DNA of 64,000 bases, taken from assembly GCA_904066235.2 (NCBI GenBank), contig CAJFCV020000006.1, positions 1,364,001 through 1,428,000 of the forward strand. Direction: 5' to 3'. This document shows positions 36,701 through 48,700 of the stretch, piece after piece (within the stretch, counting starts at the first letter, position 1; each line of letters starts with the position of its first letter). The position numbers and the translations under genes are program-made. The notes beneath the pieces were generated by a model that saw only the letters and a program-made list of their open reading frames with translations, did no database searches and was not told the DNA's origin. The DNA comes from Bursaphelenchus xylophilus (lineage: Eukaryota; Nematoda; Chromadorea; Rhabditida; Aphelenchoididae).

Positions 36701-39700
36701 AAAATTTAAAAAAGAAGAGACGCACTGTGCATTAAAAAAGAAAATTTTTGATGCACAGTGCGAAAACTTGAAAGGTTTTTTGATGCACAGTGCGAAAACC
36801 TAACCGAAAATTTTTGATGCACGGTGCGGAAACTTGCCTCTTTTTTACTGCACCGTGCGAAAATTTAAAAAAGAAGAGACGCACTGTGCATTAAAAAAGA
36901 AAATTTTTGATGCACAGTGCGAAAACTTGAAAGGTTTTTTGATGCACAGTGCGAAAACCTAACCGAAAATTTTTGATGCACGGTGCGGAAACTTACCCAA
37001 AAAAGTGAAATGCACTGTGCAAAAAGCTTCCCGACGAAAAGTCTACGCACTTTATGAAAATTTTACAAATCTGCCGGGAAAATAATGAGCAAATGTCACT
37101 CGTGTCGCGGAAGTGAAAAATTTGATTTTGTCGCGATACAATTCGTCTTGGCGATGCGATTTTCGCAGCGACAGAGTGCTCATTATTTTCCCGACAGACT
37201 GATATTTTTTCAAAAAAGGCAATAACCAACTTTTTCCTTATTTTTTTTTGAAAAACAACTAAAAACAGAGCGGAAGCACTTGCTTTGTTGGTCTGAAAAT
37301 CTCGTTTTTGATGTTTTTGAACTCCCACACGGTCATTTCCCCCCAAATCTCCCGTTTATTTACATATTTTTAATTACGCTTTGTTTTGGTTTTCTTTTCT
37401 TTTTATTATTTTCCCATCCCTTCACCTTGATCTTGTTTTTTTCCCTCCGAAAAAGTACAGTATACCAAAAAAAAAATTTTTTTTTTGAAATTTTTTTCCG
37501 AAACAACTAAAAAAAAGCGCGGTATGAGCGGGTAAAAGAGAGAGTAATCGAAACTAGATGGGAAAATAAAAAAAAATTTAGGGACAAAGAAGATGGATGC
37601 CCCCTTCTCCCTCTTCTATTTTGCCATTTCTCCCTTGGACTTTTCGCTTTGAAAAAATATTTTTAATAGAACTAATTTCGCAGATGCTTGAGGGAAAAGT
37701 GGATTTCAAGGGGATTGGGAGTTGTGAAAGAAAAAATTTTTTGGGAAATCACGAATTTTTGAGAAAAATTTTGAGATTTTTTGATCTTTTTTCCCATTTT
37801 GTTTTGTTTTTTTTTTCTAATAATACACTTTTTTTATCTTTAATCAGTTGTTTGGATATATCAGATCGGTTTTTTACTCGATAAAATTGAAAAAATTTGA
37901 TATTTTTCAAAAAATTCGGCCAAAAAATCACTCTCCTTGCAAAAAAATCATTTTTCCGAGTACTTCCGGAAAGTCGCTGGACTGATTTTTGCGCAAAAAC
38001 GTTCAGGGTGCAAGCGACAGCCCAAAAAAGCCAATTGCACGGTGCAAAAAGACATAAATTGCACAGTGCAAAACTCTAGGCTTTTTTGCACTATGAAATT
38101 GCACTGTGCTTTTTTCCACCGTTTTCGCACAGTGCATGTCGCCGATTTCAGTCCGGCGACTTTCAGGGATAACTACTATTCTTAGTATTTTCATAAAGTG
38201 CGTAGACTTTTACACAGTGTATTTTCCTTCACAATATTTTCAAAAAATTTTTGCACGGTGCGGCGCAGAAAGTCTATGGACTTTCTGAAAATCGAAATAT
38301 ACTTTTTTTATAGGCTTTTACAGCGATATTGGTGGTGATTCAGCTAGAAAACTGGAAAGTGAATTTTGTATTTTACCAAGCAACTTTTTCTTTTAGCATT
38401 TTCATAAAGTGCATGGACTTTTAGAAAGAATCGAAAAAAAATTTTTTTTTTACAGTCTTTTCCAAAGCTTTTGCGTAGCCATCAAAATCTCGCCATTTCC
38501 CCTCCAAATTCCCTAATAATATATTGTTGTTCCATTTCGACGGCCATTCATCTTGTTTTAAGGAATCCGTTTGGCCGCCCCAAATCCCTTCTTTCCGAGC
38601 CGAAATAATCCCCGAGGCGGGCGCCGCTTTTCACACGGATCGATTTCCACCGGGCCTGGGAGAATATCGATGCGGACCGGTGGTGGGAAAATGCTTCCGT
38701 TTTGTTGTCCGCACCTTGACGACCCGTTTTCGCGAAGCCGTTTTGGCTTTGCGACGCTCTCCAGACCGAATTCGGGTTCCGTTGGCGGTACAGTAGGCGT
38801 GGGAGAGGCGCAGGTACTTGTACGGTTATTTGTGGAAGTACGGCGAGTGCTAGACTCAGAGTCATATTCTAAATTTGGGGCTCACAAGGGAGGGAAGTGC
38901 GACGCTCGGATTTTCTTTGAATTTTGCGAACATTTCGGGCATAGGCCATATATCAATTTCTCAAAATTTTAGCTCGCGCTTTACAGATAGAACCGGGATA
39001 TTCAACAGTCGCCGAGACAGTACGCAAAACGCAGAGAGGAAGACACTTTTTGGCCGTATCTTTGCCTGTTTCGTGAGGAAAAAATAGATTTTTTGTAGAA
39101 ACATCGTTCTCTACAGTACAAATACCCATGAAACTTTTCATGATAAAATTAGATTTTTTTTTTTGATTTTTTCCAACTTTTCGACCAAAAAATCGTTTTG
39201 CAAAGCGCGAGCTAGATCACAATCGGTTTGGATGTCGGTTTGGATGTCCATAGTATTGACATGGAAAGTTACTATCACTTTTCCTTGACATATGTGACAG
39301 TACTGGTCTTAGTAAATTGGACGACTTTAATCTGAAGTTTTGGTGTCACCTCAAAAAATTTTTACGCCTCAATTTGCAAAGGACGCATTTTCCGGACAAG
39401 GTCAACTTGATCCTCCGAGAAAAAGAGTTGCAGTAATGTTATACCTCCATTCTTGTCGTAAATATATTGTCTGATCGTCGCTATTTATTGGGCCGAAACT
39501 TCGTCACAAATATTTTGCCCCAGAGCCAGATAATGCCAAAAATTTTTTGATGTGGTAGTCCAAAATTTATGTCACTCACTAGGGAAGTGTACAAACGAAC
39601 CCTCACTAAATGGCAAGTGTTACACACCATTGGAAAGCCCTTGAAAAATGGTGCAAGACTCCATTTTCATTTTTTGCAGAATGCCTCAGGGCAAAAAATT

Positions 39701-42700
39701 ATAAACGGTTGATTTTAGTCAGTCGGAGAAATAACGTGGATGTGTCGCAGCGAAATCTTTCGCCTCTTTGCGCTCGCGCATCAAATCTCCAGCCGCAGCG
39801 ACAGACTGATATCATAGTACAGCCAATTATTTTGTCGGGGCCATTGCGATTAGTTTTATCGAGAAATGTCTTAACTTTTACATTATTATACATTATGATT
39901 CTCCATTACAGCTCTACACTCCTCTTCCCGCTCTTTTCGCAATTTCAAACTCTGTAATCCGCCCCCCGAAAAATGTCAGAGCCTCGGGGCAAAAAAACAC
40001 GCATACACACAGAGCGAAACGACGACGGGGGGCCGAGCGCCCTTTATGGCATCGAAACTACCCTGGGGAGGATGCGGAAAGTAAATGCCCGGAGGGGGGA
40101 AGGGAGGGGTGAAAGGGAGAAAAACTCAATTGAGCCGAAAGAAAAATAAATGTATACATGTGTATTCTACACTTGAAGTGTTTAATCGGCGGCCCGCGTT
40201 TCAGCGTTTGCAAACGATTCCGCTCGCCGTTTTGGGGCGAGAAGATTGAAAAAGTGGAGGGAAAAAAGTGTTGCCGGAAGCGGTGGGATGATGATTTTTG
40301 AAGGACTGCGATTTTTAAGAGTTTTTTGGACGATTACTTTCCGGCTGGTTAGAGTATTTGAGTGTTTTTGATAATATGTCGATCAAAAAACGAGGAAATT
40401 GCGATAGCTCTCAAAAAAGAGCATAGAAAAGCCTATGAACAACGAATCGCAGGAAAACAGAAAATTTATTCGTTATACTATCAGTCCGTCGGGAAAATAA
40501 TGACCACTATGCCGCTGCGCCAAATGCATCTCGAAAGTTAAAAAAATTGATTTTTGTCGCGACACAATTCATTTTTTCGCCGACCATGCGATTTTCCCGG
40601 CTAGTGCTCATTATTTTCCCTATTTACTCTTTTTTTGCAAAACTCCAGGGTTTTTTGCTCTACAAACTTGCACGGTGCAAAAGCCTAGGCTTTTTTGAAC
40701 TGGGAAATTGCACTGTGCAAAAGCGTAGGCTTTTTTCAACTACGAAATCGCACAGTGCAAAACCATAGGCTTTTTTACACCATGAAATTGCACCGTGCAA
40801 AAGCCTAGGCTTTCTTTAACTGGGGAATTGCACGGTGCAAAAGTGTAGGCTTTTTTTAACTACGAAATCGCACAGTGCAAAACCATAGGGTTTTTTACAC
40901 TATGCGATTGCACTGTGCAAAAGCCTAGGCTTTTTTGCTCTACAAACCTGCACTGTGCAAAACCATAGGCTTTTTTGCACTAAAAAATTGCACCGTGCTA
41001 AATTCTAAGCTTTTTTCCACTGTTTTCGCATAGTGCTTGTCACCGATTTCATGCCGGCGACTTTCTGGGAGGACTAGTATTCTAATTGCAATGTGCAAAA
41101 TGCATTTTTTCGCCTAGCATGAAAAAAGTCTACGCATTTTAGAAAAATTAAAAAAAATTTTTTCGACAAGGAAGTGTCAGAAACATCTCAACTTTTCGAC
41201 TCACAGGAAACTTATCAGCTGTAAATTTTATAAAAGCTCCAATTCTGTAAAAATCATTCTATTCTTGCCTCTGACGACACCATTTTCCGGTTTTTTTCAA
41301 TCTTTTTCCACCTGTAGATAGGTTGCAAAGCAAAACAGTGGAGCGATTGGATAGTGTACAGTGTACAATACACATTTATACATGTATTTTTCGATGTAAA
41401 AATAATTTTTAATCGAAAAAAATTTTTTGATTAAAAAAATTTTTCCATCACATTTTGGGCCAAATTTCGTATCACAAAACCTTTGTTTACCTTGAGCTAT
41501 GTGTGTAAATACGAAATCGCAAATCCCCCATCGTAAATTCGGCCATGTCCTTTTGCGGAAAACACGGCATCAGATGGCATCCTAATTGGATGCATAATCC
41601 CCTCAGGGGATTGGGAAATCGTAGCGGCATTCTTCTCGGCTATTACCTAGAAAACAGCGCCGCAATCGGCTCGAATATCATGCTTTGGGGATCCGGTTTC
41701 AGGCGAAAAAGCGCCGGAATTGACGGAAATCTCGGATTTAGCGGCCGAAAATCATTATTTTTTGGAAAAATAGTATTGTTATGATGGAAAGTAATACTTA
41801 AAACTCTACCTAGTATCTTCACCCTTCTAAAACTCTAATTTTTCCCCTCAGAAAATTAATTTTTAGAACTGTTTTTTCGACTTTTATGCAAATTTTTAAA
41901 AAACCCTAGTTCTCAAGGATAACGATTCAGATTTCCTTCAAATTTTCCATACTTGGCGTGTCTAGTGTAGACTCAAATTTGTCCCAATTTTATCTCTCGG
42001 CTTGCTCAAACAGCCGAGATATTCAGCGATCTTTGCGGCCACGAGAGCATGCAAAATTCGGAGAGTGGTCAGAGAAAAACTTGTTTTGGTAATTTCTTTG
42101 CCAGTTTCGCGCGGAAAAAATGGTTTTTCTGCGGAGGCATTGTCTCCTACGGTAGAAATAGGGGTCTAGACGCATTTCTAGCCAAAGACGCAGCAAATTC
42201 TCGATTTTAATCTCGGGCGCAGGTCGGAAAAAATAAATTATTATTTTTTCTTCGGGCGCAGGTCGAGAAAACAATGATTTTTTTTTTAATTTGGTCGATT
42301 TTTTTGAGTTCCCGAATTACAGCTATTTTCAACCTTAAAACACGGACGCAGGTCGGGAAAATAAATAACATTTTTTCTTAATTCGGTCGATTTTTTTTTT
42401 GATTTTTTAGAATTTTTTTTTGATTTTTGTTATTATTATTATTTTTTTTATTTTCTAAATCAAAAATTTTTTATTTCCCCGTAGTTTCTAATCCCATAAA
42501 CCCATCAAAACAAAGATTTCTCCCCGCTCTTCAATGGTCCTCAAATTGATGGGCAATCTTTTTTTTCTAATCTTTTATCCAAACTATCGTCTGTTTCAAA
42601 GCCCCATCCAAAAATGGCCGGAAGAAATGGAGCGGCGGCGTTAAAACCTTTCCGTTTCTCCGTCCCGCCCGCAGGGTCTCGTGCGTTTTTTCCTTCGCCT

Positions 42701-45700
42701 CTGAAGGGCCATATAATCGTAAACGTCGGCGTGATTTCTCTGGGTTAATATTGGGGGGCCCGGGGAGAACATGAGGGGTTTGGGGCCTGGGACGAAATAA
42801 TGGGATTTTGGAGGTCGGCTCGGATTTAAGGAAAGGTTGAGGCCATGGAAAAACCAATTTTTTGGCCAAATTGATACGGGTTACAGCTGCGACAAGACGA
42901 GAAATTTTGCTGCGACAACTCCACATTATTTTTTCGACAGTGTCAAAATCCCGACAGACTTTCTTATCAGTCTGTCGGGAAAATAATGTGGATTTGTCGC
43001 GGCTCGAAATCGTCCATCATCGCTTTGCGACGGCTAACTGGGGCCTCGGCGGCCGCGACGAGGCTTGCTGAAGTGATTTCGGCGACATGCACTGTGCGAA
43101 AACAAAAGTTTTCTTTGCACTGTGCAATAAGCTTTTTTGCGCTGTCGCTTGCACTCTGACTTTTTCTGCACAGTGCAAACGCCAAAAACCACTCCAGCGG
43201 TTCCGGCTATAAGTAATGTGAAAGATGTGGTGACTTTTAAAGATTGTTACGAATTTTTTGTTCCACGAAAAAATTTAGACCTGAACTTTTTTTGAAATTC
43301 GGCAGAAATGAGGCAAAAAATTTTCTTTGCATGTGAAAACTTAACTTTTTTATTCATTTTCATTTTCTCTAATATCCGATCGAAAGATTTTTAGAACCTG
43401 AAATTTTCAATTTTCACTGATTTTTGCGATTGCACAGTGCAGAGCGAAAAATAGGCCAAAACTCCAACTGCACAGTGCAGAGCCAAAAATAGGCCAAAAA
43501 ACGGTTTGCACAGTGCAGAGCAAAAAATAGGCTAAAAAACGGTTTGCACAGTGCAGAGTCAAAAATAGGCTAAAAATCCGTCTGCACAGTGCAGATCCAA
43601 AAATAGGCTAAAAAAAGGTTTGCACAGTGCAGACCCAAAAATAGGCTAAAAATCCGTCTGCACAGTGCAGACCCAAAAATAGGCTAAAAATCCGTCTGCA
43701 CAGTGCAGACCCAAAAATAGGCTAAAAACCGGTCTGCACCGTGCATCCAAAAAAATTTTTTTCGTACGGTCTATTGACGATACGCTTTAAAATTGACTTA
43801 TTCTTTGCCCGTATTTATCAACACGATTTTACTTTTACTACGTTAATGGCGTGCGTATTTTACAAAAATTTCCGAAACAATTTTACAACGTTTCGTTTCA
43901 GAAATTTTCCTTGCCAGCCGACTGCATGATATAACCGTCTGTTTCGAAGCGGTGATGCCAACGCGGGATGCGCGTGCAGAAATGGATGATTCAAGTGGCG
44001 TTCGCACTGTGCGCTCTACTGACTTTTGCTAACTGCCTGGAACAAAACGCCTCGACGCAGTGCGTCGAAAACGAAGTTTGCTCAACGAACAACGCTCACG
44101 TCTGCCGAAACAACACGTAAGTTGGGGGCGATCAGACATTAGTTTTGGTTGACTAGGGGGTCATTTTTGTCGAATTTTCGAAAAAAACGTTAGAAATGCG
44201 TGTTCTAACATTGTACGAAGCATGAAATAAATTTGAAGACTTTTAGAGCTGAAGCTCGGGCGCAGGTCGGAGGATTTTTTGAATATTTTTCGAAGCGACA
44301 GCTAAAAATTGCGCAATATGTCTTGGAAAACGGTACACTAACTTTTTATGAAGATTGAACTAATTTTGAAACTTTTAAAGGCGAAGGGCGGGCGCAGGTC
44401 GGAAAAAATTTCAATCTTTTTTTTCAATATTTTGAGAGAAGTTATTTTAACATCTCTAAAGAAATATACACGTCTTTTGATCTCCCAAAAATCCCTCCTT
44501 TCAGTTGCGTATCAGTCTGCTCTCTACGGGGCATGAAGGAATGCGTCTGTGACACCGAAGAGGACAACTACTGCTACCTGTGCTGCGGCAACGACGAGAA
44601 TCGCTGCCAACCCGCGCACGAGCACGGGATCCTCCGCGCGAACGGCGAGCGCTGGGAGCGCGAGTCGTGCGCGCGCTGCCGCATGAATGGCGCCGAAATG
44701 GAGGGCCTCGCGTGCGACGACCACGACACACAGCGCCTCTGCCTCCAAGGCAAATGCTCCAAGTCCGTGTGCCACGACAAGCAGCAGGGCGCGTTCTGCG
44801 ACCGCAAACTGGAGAAGATTTGCGTGGACGACATTTGCGAGAACCCCTGCGCCAAGATTCAGCCCCATTTGATGGTGTGCGACTGTCCGGCCATCGATCC
44901 GGACACGGGCTTCGCCAGCGAGGATCGATGCCAGCTTTGTTGCTACGACTTTAATGTGGTAGGTGGAGTCGAAAAATAAATTTTTCAAGTATTTGTGAGA
45001 TTTTTTCATAGGCCGAAAAAAATTAGTCTCGAACATGAAACTTTGGAAATGAGGATAAAAAAATTCTAGACATCAGAAAAAATTTTCATTTTTCATTTTC
45101 TGTGGTATTCGGTGAGACGATTTTTAGGACTTGAAATTTTCATTTTCTTTTATTTTTTCGACTGCACAGTGCAACCCCAAAAATAGGCCAAAACTCCAAC
45201 TGCACCGTGCGTTTTCAAAAATAGGCCAAAAATCCGACCGAACTGTGCAATTCCAAAAATAGGTTAATGATTCGACTGCACATTGCAAGCCCAAAAATAG
45301 GCTAAGAACCAGTGTGCACAGTGCAGTACTATAAATAGTCTAAAAATGCAACTGCACCGTGCAACCCCAAAAATAGGCCAAAAATCCGTCTGCACCGTGC
45401 AATTTAAAAAATAGGCTAAAAATTCGACTGCACAGTGCATGTTGGCGACTTCACTGAAACCGCCAATTCTTTCCCACGAATTTGCATAAAGTCAAAGGAC
45501 AAAGTCTTCATAAGATCAATTTCCCCTATTCTCAGAAGTCGGTGTCTCGCGCTCCTCTAGTGAGCGGTTGTGTGTGTTTCTCGTGTATTGCCCAATAAAT
45601 ATTCTCCTATTGTCTACAAATCGTTTATAGTGCAATCAAGAAAAAAAAGTTTTGCGCTTTCCAAAAACTTCAACGCAAAATTATCAACCTTTACAAACCT

Positions 45701-48700
45701 TCATTTTCAACTTTCAGAAACCCTCATCTCGCCGTTGCCAAAGCGCCTTCCGCAAGTACCACATCTCGACGCCGCAGGGTCGCCCAATCTGGCGTGTGGG
45801 GCTGGACTGTGCGGGCGGGAAGACCTGCAACCGCTATGGAATTTGCACCTCGGGCGCTGCGGACCACACCGGCCCTTTGGCGGGTCTATGGCAGACCAGC
45901 GGAGGTCGAACATTGCTCATTATTGTGTTCATAATTTTTGCGCCCGCCATCATATGACTAGGCGTGGAAATGGCGCGCTGCATGGTCTGTCCGCTGAACC
46001 GGGGAGGGCCCATCGCTGCATTGTGATGCTGGCTGTTGTGTGCAGTGGTTCTGCTTTGATTTACGCTTCTATATAGCGAGATATCTACATAGCAAACAAT
46101 TTTATCCGCAGCAAACGGGGATTTTAGGCTAGATTCAAAAAATCTCGGCCAAATCGAAAAAATTCCAAAAGAAACCTGATGTGTCACACACATAGGCCAC
46201 TGTACCACCCTCTAGAAGATTTTCACGCCATAAATTACTATGGTATTTCAACCGGAGACCTTGCAGAATCAAAATTTTGCGGAGTCGCGCCTCCCAAAAA
46301 AACCGTCAATGCTAAAAATACTGATGATTTCTAAGAAACCATCGTATCTTCAGCGGTATCTCTGTCACATTTGCTCTCATATTTCTTGATTTCGTCCAAA
46401 AATTTGCATATTATTATCTTAATTCGCATAAATTTGAATTTTTTGCCAAAAAATAATTTTTTCTCAAGTTTCGCCCAAAAAATCGGTGTGTTTCTTTTAA
46501 TATTGATAGTATCTCTGCATTCTACTTATTTCTGATTAATTTTGACATTTTTTTACACCGGTAAATTTGCATAACATAATTTTTTTTCATGTTTTTCCCC
46601 AAAAATCCCGATTTTTCCCGTTTTTCCGGTCTAAAATCGTTTTTCTGCATAATACGATGATTTTACCGTCTCATATTTAATCACTGATTATTCTCTAAAC
46701 TCTACGTTGCATTTATAACCCATTTTCATCGACTTTCCATTCATTTCCACCCAATGCAGGTGGGTTTTGTCCGCCTATACCACTGAAACTCTCGGGTAAT
46801 CTCATCATATGGGACTTTTCTCCAATACAAACTCGATTTATCGTACGCAGCTTCTCCCACAAGTTTATCCCACATTTATCCCACTTCTGTCCATGTTTTA
46901 TCCGTTCAACTGCCCAAACTCCAACCCCAAAATTGGTCTTTTCGTTTGTCAAACTACTTGTACAGGTCAGATTACTTGTGTAAATAAAGATTGTTTTATA
47001 GTTTTTTGAAATTTTTGTGAATTTCGCAATGTGATAAAGGGTTGGAAAAAGCAAACCGACCTTGAGCCAGGTGACGAACGGCGGCGGAAGCCCTTCAACT
47101 TTGCAGTCCAATATCAGCGAATGGTTGAAGATCAACGCCGGCGTGATGGTGGAGAGGTCCGTGAACTTGGGGCGCTCTGAAATACGGACGAATGGAGAGG
47201 GAAACTACTGTTTTTGTGCTATAGGACTATCGACTCAAAAAAAAAATTCTCTTTGAAATCAAAAAATTTCGTAACTTTTTTTTGTCGCACTTGAGCTAAC
47301 AAGCGGTAAAAATCGGTTTTACGTGCTATAACCATCCAAAAAAGCGACCGTAACCAAGATTTTTTGAGATTTTGGACATAAACTTAGGTCATAACAGCAT
47401 ACGCTTGTATGTCCAGAAAATGTGTCACGATGACACTCGTTTAAAACGTGTCAGCGGTTCAAACAACACCTGCACATGGCTAACACTACTCCCTAGAGTG
47501 CCTACAAAAAAATTTGCGCCCAAAGCTTTTGCAACATGCAATTTGAATGACAGATTTTCTGGATTTTTTCATTGGCAATTCTCTAAATTTTTTGACATGC
47601 TCTAGGAAGCACTACGCGTCATATATAACAGTTTTTTACACCACTGACACATTTTAAAGCAGTGTCATTGACGCATTTTTTGGATGTTTTCATTTGCAAT
47701 TCCCTGAATTTTTTGACATGCTCCAGAGAGTACTACAATCATTTGCAGTTACTTTTTATACCATTGGCAGACTTTAAACCAGCGTCATCGTGACACATTT
47801 TCTGGACACACAATATTTTCCGCCGAGAATAGTAGGGCGCAGCTCGAAAAACTGGCACGGGCGCAGCTCGCATCTCGGGGCAGCTCGGAAAACAATCTTT
47901 TGCAGCTCGGCGGAGCTAAGTTTCAGCGTGTATTCGAGCTGGGGCCAACGCGCTATCTGAAAGTTCCCATAAAATCATAGGGCGCAGCTCGCATCTAATG
48001 GGCAGCTTGGAAAACCAGCCTTCGCGGCTCACCGGAGCTAAGTTTCAGCTTGTTTTGAGCTGCGCCCAAGACGCGAGCTGCGCCCTGCCATTTTCAGCAA
48101 ACTTTCAGATAGCGCATTGGCCCTCGCTACAACCCAAAAAAAGAGAGCTTACGCAACACAGTGACCTTGAAGTTCTTCCTGTCCTGTCCAGCCGAATTCC
48201 CCACCACACAATAGTAATCGCCGGCATGCTCCTGTTGCGCATTATTGATCACCAGGTTCGTGTTGTCAATGACAATATCGCCAATGGCGCCTTCTTGCAG
48301 CAGCTCCTTGTTCCGGTACCACTCCGTGACAAATGGGCCATTGCCGCTCTTGGGTTCGCAATTCAACACCACCGCTTGGCCTTTTTGCACGTGCGTCTGC
48401 GCATCATTTGCGTCGAGGACGGGCGGCGCGCTCAGCTGCAGCATGAACGTCTTGGCGGAGCGGCCCACATTGTTCTCCGCTTCGCACGAATAGCGGCCCT
48501 CGTCGCTGCGCTGCGCGTCCGCAATGACTAGCGTGCGGTTTTGGTCGTGGAATTGGCCATTGTCCTCGAGGACTTGCCCGTTCTTGCGCCACACAATTCG
48601 GGCCTTCGGAATCGCCGTCACGGCGCAGTGGATCTCGATGCGGTCGCGTTGAAGGGCGGCGATCAGCGGCGGCGACGAGTTCTTCTCGTCGATGGTCGGC

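Larger units (their letters stand above)
20361..47060 (-). other. Giant hemicentin intron (26.7 kb)
   Basis: Spans from the Ig21 WLK exon to the DGRN exon. It holds the nested gene, many repeats listed here and a few non-repetitive islands. I found no Ig-coding sequence on either strand inside it. Confidence 0.88.
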
